Of a stretch of 64,000 bases of DNA, positions 49,540 through 59,830 are shown piece by piece. A model generated the notes under the pieces. It was not told the origin of the DNA. It made no database searches and saw only the letters and a program-made list of their open reading frames with translations. A program made the position numbers and the translations under genes. Position 1 is the first letter of the stretch; every line of letters starts with the position of its first letter. Source of the DNA: Antitrichia curtipendula (taxonomy: Eukaryota > Streptophyta > Bryopsida > Hypnales > Leucodontaceae); contig OX579637.1 of the NCBI GenBank assembly GCA_951230915.1, positions 31,682,001 through 31,746,000 of the forward strand, read 5' to 3'.

Positions 49540-50690
49540 TGGTTTAGTCACATTGAAGTCTTAAATATCACGAGTTGATGTTAGAGTTGACAATATATGA
49601 AACAAAAGCATGACCAGCAATAGTCACATAATGATAAAATGTCTTTGAAGAAGTATCTGCGTGTTCTACCAAATATGACTACAATAAGTCACGTTTTGAA
49701 TGACTTAATGTAGTAATATTCTGTGAAACACAAAAGATGATTGGAAAGGGTCACAGTTTATGAAGGACATGAATGAAGAATGTAGTTGTCTTAAGTCACA
49801 TTGTGAATGAGCATACAAGATGATTGACAAGAGTCGTAAAGGACATCCAGAAGGATATGACTTGTAAGACTCATATCTGTGTCAATAGAGAAAATGACTA
49901 GTGAGAGTCATTGTTTCTGAAAATTAAAAATATGACTGCTTCAAGTCATATGAATGAAGTACCGCAGAATGGCTACGTGTAGTCAGATTTTTATGTCAAG
50001 CAGAATATAACTGACCGTAGTCATATTGCAAATTAGCCAGAAATATCACTACACGTAGTTGTATACAACTTTTTAAAAAATATGACTCACCAAAGTCATA
50101 TTCCAAGTCAGCTACAAATATGACTACATCTAGTAGTACACAACTTTAAAAAAAATATGACTAACCGTAGTTATATTCCACGTAAGTTACAAATATGACT
50201 ACGCCTAGTGGTAAACAAACAAACAAACAAAATATGACTCACTATAGTCATATTCCACGTGAGCTACAAATATGACTACACCTAGTTGTATGCCACTTTT
50301 AAAAAAATATGACTCACTGTAGTCATATTCCACGTCAGCCATAAATATGACTACACCTAGTCATATGCCACTTTCAAAAAAATATGACTCATTGTAGTCA
50401 TATTCCACATCAGCCATAAATATGACTACACCTAGTCGTATGCCACATAGGATTTTTTTCTTTGTCCGAGCAGCTCAAGAGAAAGTCAAGCCTCCAAGGA
50501 TAGTCAAAGTATACGCCACGTTGGCAAAATATGGCGTATTATACTCCAAAAGTGAATGACTACAAGTATGACTCATTAAAAATATGACTAGTCGGTAATG
50601 ACTACACCCAGTCATATTGCGCGTCATCTACAGTGATTTCTGCGAAAGTCATATTTTGGGATTTTACGACTCATTGCAGTCATAATTTGT
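49540..50690. repeat. Right subterminal array of the CACTA element
   Basis: Dense ATATGACT and AGTCATAT words in both orientations. From about 50010 to 50450 they form five to six tandem units of about 75 bp. Each unit has AATATGACTcactgtAGTCA, a TTCCACGTcAGC spacer and AAATATGACTACACCTAGT. The last three units are nearly identical. This mirrors the left subterminal region and fits transposase-binding repeats. Confidence 0.9.
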
Positions 50691-50719
50691 AGTCATAAAA
50701 TGCAGGTTTTGTTGTATTG
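50691..50719. repeat. Right terminal inverted repeat of the CACTA element
   Basis: Inverted copy of 22492-22520 with two mismatches. The outer five bases are TATTG instead of TAGTG. AAA follows directly and matches the bases before the left end. Confidence 0.92.
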
Positions 50720-50932
50720 AAAAGTTTATGCTTCAGGTCTAAAGATGCAATTCATTTTTGGTAGGAACAAATCTTCTTAAAGGACTTCAATAGGAGATCT
50801 CAAATTCCGCGAAAGGTTTAAAGTTTCAACTAAGCAATGGAAATTGTCCATGTGTTTCAAAAAAAAAAAAAAAGTTTCAGCTAATTACACATAATCATTA
50901 GAAAATGTCGCCTTCATTATTATTTTGCCTAC

Positions 50933-51084
50933 ATCATAAAGAGTAATTTGTAAGCCATTAAATAGTATTTATTTCTTCAAAAGGAGGTTCATAAATGCAA
51001 ATGAAAGCTCATTATAAAGAGTAATTTGTAAGCCATTAAATAGTATTTATTTCCTCAAAAGGAGGTTCATAAATGCAAATGAAA
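50933..51084. repeat. Direct tandem duplication of about 75 bp
   Basis: Two copies of a segment beginning AAAGAGTAATTTGTAAGCC and ending ATAAATGCAAATGAAA differ at about one position. The duplication therefore looks recent. It lies just outside the CACTA element and has no coding content. Confidence 0.85.
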
Positions 51085-51359
51085 ACCCTAATCCTTGTTA
51101 CCTAAACAATACTTATTATTCTTAGTTACTATATTTTAAAACATGAATGTAGTGTTAGATGTTGACAAAATAGGCTAAATGGGCCAAGATAATTGAGACA
51201 TATTCTATGTATGCTTTACACAACAATTTGCATATGAGTAAGGTTTACGGTAAACATTGCAGAGATGCGTAACTATGAACTTTGAATTCTAATAGGGGGT
51301 TATGGATTGGTATATGTTCTGTAAAACCCGCATGTATTGAGTTTTAGGATTTAGGGTAT

Positions 51360-51910
51360 TGCTGGGCTAGGGTATAGGTTCAGGGTATTGGCGTGCCAAG
51401 GTATGGATCAGGGTATAGGCCAGGGTATGGATTTAGGGTATCGGAAGACCGCGAAGTGGCGTTCCACTCTAGGGTTTGGCTCCCACTTGTCGTTCGACAT
51501 TTTTGTTGTTTCTTCGAAGTTGAGCTCGTCCGCTGTTGGAGTTGAAGCTTTGTGAGTGATCCCGGAGCTTGTTCGGAAGAATTTTGGAAGTGCGTTTGCG
51601 AGTGATCCCGAAGCATGTTCGGAAGAATTCCGGAAGTGCGTGGAGACCCTAAATCACAAGTGCGTGGAGCGATTCCGGAAGTGTGTGGAGAACTTCCGGA
51701 AGCGCGTGGAGAACTTCCACAAGTGCGTGGAGCGATTTCGGAAGTGCGTTCAGCGGTTCCGCAATTAGGTGGAGCGTGGAGCGTATGAGTTTCTCCAATT
51801 CCACAACGTCATTGGGGTAAGCATTTGGGGTAAGCATTTTCTTCGGGGTTAGCATTCGCTTTGGGGAAAACATTTAGGCTAAGCATTCGCTTGGGGGTAA
51901 GCATTTGAAT
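51360..51910. repeat. Three adjoining short-repeat blocks
   Basis: 51360-51445: G-rich CAGGGTAT/TAGGGTATGG words. 51585-51775: about 30-bp units containing GGAAGTGCGTGGAG..TTCC, with the last five in series. 51810-51910: GGGGTAAGCATTTG units. The blocks change motif but sit end to end. They may be subterminal repeats of a transposon or a repeat-rich promoter. Open frames across them (for example 51556-51768) simply read the repeats. Confidence 0.7.
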
Positions 51911-52603
51911 TACTGTTTCAAATTTGGATTTAGGGTGTGTTCCTGTTGTTTCTTCCGTTTCTGCCGAAGAAGAGCTCCAGCAGATGCATGACGAGTGTTG
52001 CCTTCGGGTTCATGATCCTCGTCGACCTCCTGTGGTCTTATTTTATGTCTGTGTCAACCTCAGTTTGCGGGATTAGTGTAATTCGGGAGCGTAGAGATTC
52101 TTCTGCGTTTGTTGTCGTGCTAAACTGAATTTTGGCTCGTTTGTGGTTTAGGTTTGGGCTTCTGCGACTTAGCTCCAACCTTGCTCGGATCGAGTCGGGG
52201 AAGTGCGTGCAGTGTGGAGCAGAGCTGTCCTAAACCACTGCAATAGCATGCTTGAAGTGTGCTTCGGGATAAGGGTTCAAAATTTACCTTTCAATTCTGG
52301 ATTGTCGAATGTGGTCAAGTGTGCTTCTGTTGTATTTTTTGTTATGGTTGAAGAAGACCTGCAGCAGACGTAGGTGTTGTAAGAGGTGGTAGGATGCGAT
52401 GTCTTGTGAGTGATCGAATGTTCATGTTCATGCGGTGTTTTGTGAGAGGTGTTTGTCTAAAAGAAAGTGCATGAAAGTTCTAAATCAGTGCACGTTTTTG
52501 TTTTTGACGTTTGAATTCCTCATCACATTCTTAATGTTCTTTCATGCATTTCAAAACTGTCAAATTCGATGTCTTAGTGTTCCTTTTATTGATCTGCAAA
52601 TAG
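51911..52603. other. Stretch without a supported gene
   Basis: Mixed composition. Short frames at 51937-52128 and 52435-52773 show no family resemblance. It could be the 5' part of the gene whose putative exon is at 52604-52684. Confidence 0.4.
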
Positions 52604-52684
52604 GTAATCGGAAGGTGGAAACAAGTTCTACAATTCGGCAATTCGTGAAGGCCAGCGAGAAGCAAATCATACCTTCAATCTCAG
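52604..52684 (+). CDS. Putative isolated exon, possibly of the FCP1-like gene downstream
   Basis: An 81-bp open segment with acceptor CAAATAG before it and donor GTAATT after it encodes NRKVETSSTIRQFVKASEKQ followed by IIPSIS. It ends in phase 1, which matches the start of the exon at 58469 (GGA across the junction, then LMNLESY). If real, the palindrome array and decayed gene at 53076-58227 sit inside one intron of the FCP1-like gene. The phase match could be chance. Confidence 0.35.
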
Positions 52685-53075
52685 GTAATTTCTGTCGACT
52701 TGTGCTTCTGCATTATATTCTTCATGCTATTTCTGAAGACAAATTCCAAATCGCTCTCATTCGAATACAGTAGATTCTTCACATGATAGTCTCACTGTTG
52801 ATTGCAAGCATTGGAAAACACTATAGCAACTGGACATCTAACTAATACAAAAGTGTGTCATTGAGTTCGTTGTCAATTTCCCCTTTCCGGCGTTGTCCAA
52901 ATTTTTTTGCCTGAACCTTCAATTCCCTTGCAATGCACAGTGATTCTGTAACCAATGTTGTTGGAAGCACTCTTGGGAATTCAATAATGAATCCGGACCC
53001 TAAACAGTCTGAACTTAACCTTAAGAACAATCGTCGAAAAGCATAAAACCTCACGAAATGCACAAATGGTAGGAA

Positions 53076-54060
53076 GACACTTTAGCGCGGCTCGCGCTAG
53101 AGTGCAGCAAATTAGCAAGCATGTCCACGAGTATTGCTCACAGGGAGACAGTTTAGCGCGAGCCGCGCTAAACTGTAGTCGATGGATCTAGTGGTAAATA
53201 AATATCTGAACACTGGCACGCAAGTCTAGACACCGCTAGCAGGAAGATAGTTTAGCGCGAGCCGCGCTAAAGTATAGTCAACGGACCCAGTAGTCAAATT
53301 ACTACCTGAACTTTTGTACGCAAAGCCAGATACAACGTTGGTAGGGAGACAGTTTAGCGCGAGCCACGCTAAGTTGTCGTCGATATACCGAGTAATAAAC
53401 CAGTACTAGATTTCCAGTACGCATGTCCACAAGTACTACTTATAGGAATACAGTTTAGCGCGACTCGCGCTAAAGCGTAGCCGAGGGATGAAGTAGTAAA
53501 TTAAAACCTAAATAGCAAAATGCAAGTCCAGACATGCCATAGGAAGCGCGACAGTTTAGCGTGAGCCGCGCTAACATGTAACAGACGGAACCATTGGTAT
53601 ACCAGTATTCAAAGACCAATACCCAGCACACAAGATCCGCTGGTTGGAAGAGAGCTCAGCGCGCGCGGTGCTAAAGTGGACCAGACGGAACCACAACTAA
53701 ATTAGTATTCAAGGACCAATACCTAAGCAAATATGATCTGCTTGCCAGAAGACACTTTAGCGTGAGCCGCGCTAAAGTGCAGCAGACATACACTACAAAA
53801 CATTTGTATCCAAAGAGTAGTATCCAATTTCACAGGAATTGCTAGGAGGGGGACAGTTTAGCGCAATCCGCGCTAAAGCGTAACAGACTGAGATCCACTG
53901 CTAGACATGAAACAACAGCCAGGATGAAAGTCCTAAGGTACCAGAATAAAAGGCTGGTTAGCATGAGCTGTACAAACGCAAGGCAGACAAGATCGTCATA
54001 CAAGTTGAATGTGACATTGTGCATGAAACTGCAGTTTAGCGCGTGCCGCACTAAAATGCA
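53076..54060. repeat. Palindrome array B (core TTTAGCGCG-N3-CGCGCTAAA), period about 101 bp
   Basis: Ten clear copies occur at about 53080, 53148, 53249, 53350, 53451, 53551, 53653, 53752, 53852 and 54031; a degenerate copy near 53955 keeps the spacing. The copy at 53148-53176 has perfect 13-bp arms ACAGTTTAGCGCG around AGC. The 70-bp spacers share weaker similarity (ACGCAAGTCCAGACA..GGAAG), so the whole unit is tandem. The array ends about 60 bp before the ATG at 54123. The core differs from array A by only one or two bases. Confidence 0.92.
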
Positions 54061-55572
54061 ACTGGCAAACAACATTGTCTATTGTCGACTAACCTCATTT
54101 TCTACTTTGTTTTGTTAGGAGGATGGAAAATCAAATCGAGGCACTGGAAATGTACTTCAAAAGATGTGAAGTGCAGTTCCACGACGACGACAAAAGTGCA
54201 AACGACCATCTCATAGAAGGAGAATATTGGGAATTCAAGGAGCTCGATAGACTTGAGGCACGGAGCCTATTCATGATCCCGTTCATAAACCAATTCTGTA
54301 TCTCGTATAAATTTAAGAACGCTTAGTGCTTCTTGCAACTCTCTTTTCACGAGAAGATAAAGGATGTAGAAGCAGACACGCATCCAATGATCAAAGTCAA
54401 ATGCATGACAGCGATTTCCAGTGAGAGTAGGCAGAATAACTACCACTTCGCAATCTGTATCAACTCCGTTCTTGTGCCCTTCCAGTTGAATTCTTTCCTA
54501 TCGAGTCTTGAACCTACTCCATACCGCGGTGAGATCAAGGAGCTGGAGAAGAAACTGGACAACAACAAGTGGCAGAATGCAAATGGGACCCCCCTCACAT
54601 GGAAAAAGCTATGCAGCAAAATTCGTATGTTATTCAATGACTTACACATACTGAAGGGGAGCTTGAGATGCAGAAGGAGAATAACAAAGCCTGATCTATG
54701 TCAAAGGAGATTATGAACCAAGGCGACAGTATGACCTCCAAAATCAAAATAAAGCAGGAGTTAGGTGCAAGTCGAGGTCACAGAAGCACTCAGATGCCAG
54801 CCCTGAAGACCAACACGCGGAAGGGAAAGAAAGCTGCAGCACTGCCTAAGAAGACACTTTATGCAAAGGAATCTGAAACTTCAGTGGTCGCAGGAGGGAG
54901 TTACGTGGACGAAATAGAAAACGTGCCACACTCGCGGGCGACGGAGAGGAAACCTGACTATGAGTATATAAGTCAGGTGTACAAAAAGTTCTGGACCACC
55001 TGTGAAGACGCATATGTCTTTGGTGTTGGTGAGAAGAAAGAGATTGACATTGCTCAGCTCATAGAGGCGCCGCCAACATTTAACATCCGGTCCAAGCAGA
55101 GCAGCATCGCTGAAGACATGGTGAATGTGCTCCTAAATATTCTTGGCAAGAGCACCAAACAAACGCTCTGCGTCATGCCCGTCGGTTTGAAGAAGAAGCC
55201 CTCAAAGTGGGAGGAAATCAAGTCCGGGAAATTCTACATCATCAACTGGCAGCATAGTGTTGAAGCTAGCAAGTACATGTTCGATGACAAAAACAACGTC
55301 GACAAGGATGAGAGGGAGCACTTTCGAAAATGGAATTGCTTCATTGTATAGTCAGAAGATGCTAAGAAGTTGCGAAGCATTTCCACATATTATAATCGCA
55401 CAAACCATTTTGTGGCTGTTCAACCATCTTGGGCGACCAATATTCTAGGAGCTTGGAATGTCTAGGAGGATATGGGCAGGCCCGAAAATCCGACGCCAAC
55501 AAAGTTAGTTGGTACTCTAGCGTCCACAAGAAGGACAGTAGAGAATAGGCAGAAAAAAAGAAAGCTTCCAAG

Positions 55573-55602
55573 TAAGCACTTTAGCGCGAGGCGCACTAAA
55601 CT
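55573..55602. repeat. Intronic copy of the array-B palindrome
   Basis: CACTTTAGCGCGAGGCGC followed by ACTAAACTA lies immediately after a GTAAGC splice donor of the decayed gene at 54123-58227. It is outside the upstream array, so the motif is not confined to the element's 5' region. Confidence 0.75.
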
Positions 55603-57001
55603 ACATCTTTGAGACGCGGATCAGTTCATTCCTTGGTCAATTTCTTGCTTCATGTATTCCGATTGAATTACATGAACCTCTGCTGCCATTTCTAACGCCA
55701 TTTATCGAAATATGTAATAGGTGTTTGAGAGGGCAATGTATATGAGATTCTCCATGATTGATGTTGTCAAGAATTTGAAGATCTCGAAGACGAAGTATAA
55801 AGAAGAGAAGCTAAAGCTGACAAACGAATTATGACTCATCACGGCATCCAATGATGTGTACAAGCTGTGGAGTGAGGTGATCACCGCCGCCGCGCACGGA
55901 GAGCTCTTCAATCCTGACACGGATATGATGTTTAATGCTAAGGAGGATTGGAATCCCGAAAGTTGCATGCTGAATCGTGAATTCTTCAAGCACTTGGATA
56001 ATTTGAGCTACGATGAAATAGCAAAACTTGCAAAACATCTGCTCAACCAATCGAGTGGAAAACACACTCATTCATACCCGAAGGTCACAGTGAAGAGTAT
56101 CACATCAGTCTTGGATGATTGTTTCAGCACAAAGGAGTGGGTTGAACGTCGTAAGCGGAAGAATCTCGTGATCAAGGAGCTGCATGGCATCAAGCCTGAA
56201 CTTGGGCTCATGAACGCACGAAACGAGATCATCAGTGAGAACTAGAAGGCCTTTAAGAAGGAACGACTTTTCTCCAGCGCCACCATGGACGTGCTGTTTG
56301 ATAGGACGGTGAAGCGTATTTTGGGAGAGTGAAAAACAAATCGGCAAGGAACAAGGTGATCACCGAGCTATCCCAAGATGCCTATGATTTCTTCAAGGTG
56401 TTTCTTGAACACAAGAAAAATTTGAGAAATCGACGGCAAATGGCCACTATCGGCTCTATGACTGGGTTGAAAATCGTCACATGGAATGGCCAAAGAAGGT
56501 CACCTCTACCATAGACAACCCGTACTTCATTGAAGTGCTTACGTCCATGGACGACACAAAGAAACCTGCACTTGGGGATGTTCCGTCGTGGCTCTTCATT
56601 TGTGGTGACGAGAAGGAGCAAGCTCAAGCCTTGAATTATGTCGAATTGAACAGGGTTCTCAAATCCTTCTTGATTTCATATTTCGTGTACTCTGCTGGAA
56701 AAATTAACCGACTTAGAAATGTACCAGTGGCGAGGACGCCCAAGAAAGTGTTCCTCATCTTTCTGCAGAATCCATAGAACAAGAACAAGATGGAAATCCC
56801 TTCCAAATTTGAGTGTCCAAAAACGGCACGGTATATGAAAGCATGCACGTACAGTGAGCTGGAGTATCGGATTCACAACACGGAATTGAGAATGGATTTC
56901 TATCTGTAGCTCGTGAAGGCATTTTGCAAGTTTGGCATGTCAATCTTCTCCGGTTACACGGGGGGCAAACTAACGTGCACGGCCATGGTATGCAACACGA
57001 C

Positions 57002-57131
57002 TGCACTTTAGCGCGGGTCACGCTAAACTAAGCTACCTGTATGAAGTGTTTTTAGTGTATGTTTGTTATCACTGTTTTTGTTTCTATCCATTCGGATGAG
57101 TTGTCGTTTTAGCGCGAGCCGCGCTAAAATG
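57002..57131. repeat. Two further array-B palindromes in the last intron
   Basis: GCACTTTAGCGCGGGTCACG near 57003 and TTTTAGCGCG-AGC-CGCGCTAAAA near 57106 lie about 100 bp apart, which is the array-B period. They sit between the coding blocks ending about 57000 and starting 57181, that is, inside an intron. The second has complete dyad symmetry. Confidence 0.8.
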
Positions 57132-58468
57132 TCTTGCATCTTCTGCCGATTGCGTTAACAATATTATTTCTTCTTCGCAGATGAGTAACGTGAACATCTA
57201 TGCCACTGGTCTAGGTTCTCAATCGAGCTGGTGGAAAAAAATCTGTAAGAAGGCAATGATGCTAGATATAGCCGACTTCCTTGAGAGTGGGTACCTGAGG
57301 TCTGCTGGTGAAGGTCCGAGTTCAACGCCCTCATCCTCGAAGAGGAAATTGAGGTCAAGCCAGACTTCCCAACTGAATGAGCGGCAGATGGAGGTTCCGC
57401 TCTACAAAGAACCGGAATCTGATTCTGAATCTGATGAGGACGAGGAAGACACTGAAGTTGAAGGTCCTCAAGGACTCCATGAAATGGCAACACCGACAAG
57501 CCGCCCATCTACAGATATACCAGGATCATCAGCGAGTTCCATGTTACTTCCTTTGCTTGTAACACCGATGACTCCTACTGCATTTGGGCGCCCGCATAAG
57601 AAGAGGAAGTGCGAAACAATTACAAGTATTACAAAGCAGCTGGTGGAGATTACAGTCCAGACTGCCTTATTGCTAGCGAATATGCAACAACAAGCTCAGC
57701 TGAACCAGCACCAAAACAAGCTTGCACTGGCGCAAATGAGGGAGGACAACGCAAAGGAGAGGGCTGAAAACCTTGAACTTCACAGACATAATCAGGAGTG
57801 GATGCGGTCGGAGTCCCAAAACAACCACAAGCTAGTCCAATAGAACAGGGAAATGCTTCAGATCCTCATCAAGAAGGTTGGTGTTGAACCCACCGCAACA
57901 CTGCCCCTTCCTCCAGAAACTCCGATGTTGCAACTGCAGGACCAGCCATCCGACTCAAACATAAGCAACGCCTCAAGTCTGTTGCAGCCAAATACGACAA
58001 TCCCTGGTAGCGCACCCGAGTCACCCGCACCTTTGCCGTCCGAAGATTTTGTTGGTGATCCCTCTCCTCCAAAAGCTCAACAAGAAGACCCAGTGAGGAA
58101 TCCATGTCCCGACGTGGAAGCTGCGGAGATGGAGATTGGACAGAACCTGTCTAGAGATGCTTCCGAGGTGGAGCCTGGAAGTGATGCCCTGCCCGCCGGA
58201 GATCAACCTGCAGGTTCTGCCCAATAAACACTTAGTGAGCATTGCGTTATGTAGATTTAGCTAGACTTGAGCTAAATTGTTTGATAGAGTTTGAGTTCTA
58301 GCTTTGTCTCTAGATGCAGTGCTCGATTTTTATCCGGACATTGTTTGTGATGGCGTTAGTTGTAATTTCGACACTAGTGGATTGAGTTCTATATTTTAAA
58401 GGACAATTATCATTGAAAATGCAATATATATCTTACAGAGAGTCCTTTTCCACAATCATGAATTGCAG

Positions 58469-59501
58469 GACTTATGAATCTGGAAAGTTATCTTGAGGTT
58501 TCTATTCTCCCTTCTACACAAAATCGGGCTGAGGATAAAAATCCGATATGTTCAGCTGAGTTTGTTGAACTGGATGATGATACTTTAGCGCCTCATTGTG
58601 TGGCAACCAATTGTGAAATTCTTGATCGGCCTTCAAGTTTGGCACTGGAGAAGGTATAATCTTTTGTTTTTGAATGGCACAACTGGACATTCTACATTAT
58701 CGTTTGCCCTTCAGCAATGACATGATTTCACATGACGTACGAATAAAGCCAGTTTCACGATCGTAACTGGATGCACATTTGTACGTTTGTTAGCAGGGGT
58801 CCGATCCTACAGTAAATCGTAAAGGAAATACGGAGGGCGTCCATTGTCCATTGAGGTCCAAGGTGGCAGAAAAGTGGATGTACGTCGTCCTGGACCTCAA
58901 TGGCATTTTATGCCATTACAAGGACTGGAAGTCCAATAGTTCAATCAAGCATTTTCGCGACGCCTCAGAGCCGCACTCTGCTACAATCGCTGCAATTGTT
59001 GAACCGAAAGCAGTATATGTTCGTCCAAATTGCGCTGAGTTCTTGAAGGAGCTAGAGATGATAGCAAAAATTACTGTATGGAGCTCCATGAAAAAAACTA
59101 CGACCAATGAAATTTGTGGATACCTCTTTCGAGAGGTAATATGGCCCTTTGTCGTACTTGGGCAAGACTCGTGCAAGACTATTAAGTGCAGGGATAGAGC
59201 CGGGAGGTTGACTTCTTACAAGGAACCTGGAACAAACAAGGAATTGTTCCTTAAGAACCTAGATTTCCTTTTCGCTGGCTTCCATGGGAATTTCAATTCT
59301 CATAATACAGTCGTACTAGACGACAGCCCACGCAAACACATCATGAACAAGCCTGAGAATGTTATATTATCGGATTCCTAGAGTAACTGAAGAAATGGTG
59401 ACAGGGACACGTTTCTTTTGGCAGTCCTACTTCCTTGGTTCCAACAGTTGCACCTCAACCGCAGCAATGGTCTCAAGTCCTTCAGAGAGAATACAAAATA
59501 G
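58469..59501 (+). pseudogene. FCP1/NIF-type HAD phosphatase-like gene with two in-frame stops
   Basis: Exons 58469-58653 and 58797-59501 (GT-AG, phase 0). FCP1-like proteins dephosphorylate phosphoserine on protein targets. The HAD motif I region YVVLDLNGILCHY has N for the second catalytic D, a change I recall in some plant FCP1-like proteins. ITVWSSMKK is motif II and VVLDDSPRKHIMNKPENVIL is motif III/IV, with both aspartates present. The family tail (DTFLLAVLLPWFQQLHL, GLKSFREN) lies in the same frame after stops at 59379-59381 and 59388-59390, ending at TAG 59499-59501. The first stop falls where a Trp would be expected (DP/S-W). An upstream exon at 52604 may belong here. The gene lies between the decayed mobile gene and an unassigned frame; it may be a host gene or a captured copy. 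Confidence 0.72.
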
Positions 59502-59830
59502 AGGATTGGAAGACGAATGCTGAGCGAAGAACGGGGTCGCCGAGAGTATAACAATCTTATAGAGGTCCTTCGTGGGTCCGCTAGTGTTCGTTAGACTTAG
59601 TTTTGGAGGTATGCAGCTCGAGTCAACCAAAAATGTAGCGTCCTAAAACAGCTTATTTTTTTTGTATTTTTCTATTGCATTTTAACACCCTTCGCGATAT
59701 CGTGTACTTTGGGACGATTTTGTTTGTACAGCTCAAAGGTCATTTGCTTTGGCTAGAGCTTATACTAAACCTTATATACTTATGACCTGTTCAAAGTTCT
59801 ATGGCTAATTTTCTTATTTTTCCCTACTAG
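59502..59830. other. Gap after the FCP1-like gene
   Basis: About 330 bp with no coding signal, probably 3' UTR or intron. It ends in an acceptor-like TTTTTCCCTACTAG directly before the open frame at 59831. Confidence 0.5.

Larger units (their letters stand above)
22492..50719. mobile_element. 28.2-kb CACTA (En/Spm) transposon
   Basis: The left end CACTACAACAAAACC and the right end, read inward as CAATACAACAAAACC, form 29-bp terminal inverted repeats with 27 matches. AAA flanks both ends (22489-22491 and 50720-50722), consistent with the 3-bp duplication of CACTA elements, though A-rich context weakens this. Both subterminal regions are packed with TATGACT/AGTCATA words in both orientations. 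Inside are a TNP2-type transposase (minus strand, 23842-29022) and a divergent accessory gene (plus strand, 43279-49241). About 13 kb of non-coding DNA between them carries nested elements. The right terminus has TATTG where TAGTG is expected, and the transposase carries stops, so this copy is probably not autonomous. Its size is large for the superfamily. Confidence 0.92.
54123..58227 (+). pseudogene. Decayed mobile-element gene with ParB-like and methyltransferase-like segments
   Basis: Coding blocks: 54123-54640, 54643-55570, 55721-57000 and 57181-58227, with GT-AG introns at about 55571-55720 and 57001-57180. Block 2 contains IDIAQLIEAPPTFNIRSK, LCVMPVGLKKKPSKW and KFYIINWQHSVEASKYM. This resembles ParB/sulfiredoxin-type N-domains (xxPxxxNpR ... 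xxDGQHRxxA). It is followed by CFIV*SEDAKKL and ISTYYNRTN. Block 3 ends with RMDFYL*LVKAFCKFGMSIF then SGYTGGKLTCTAM, which resembles motif I of amino-DNA-methyltransferases, though a clear D/NPPY motif is not seen. The last block is low-complexity (acidic run ESDSESDEDEED, Gln-rich coiled coil, Pro/Ser tail). In-frame stops: 54324, 55349, 55463, 55832, 56243, 56330, 56775, 56907, 57841; frameshifts near 54640, 56335 and 56440. The coding nature is clear; the domain assignments are tentative. Confidence 0.65.

Noticed and set aside
51556..51768. 70-residue frame rich in FRKCVE repeats
   Set aside because: Explained by the GGAAGTGCGTGGAG tandem units; no start context or splice signals of note.
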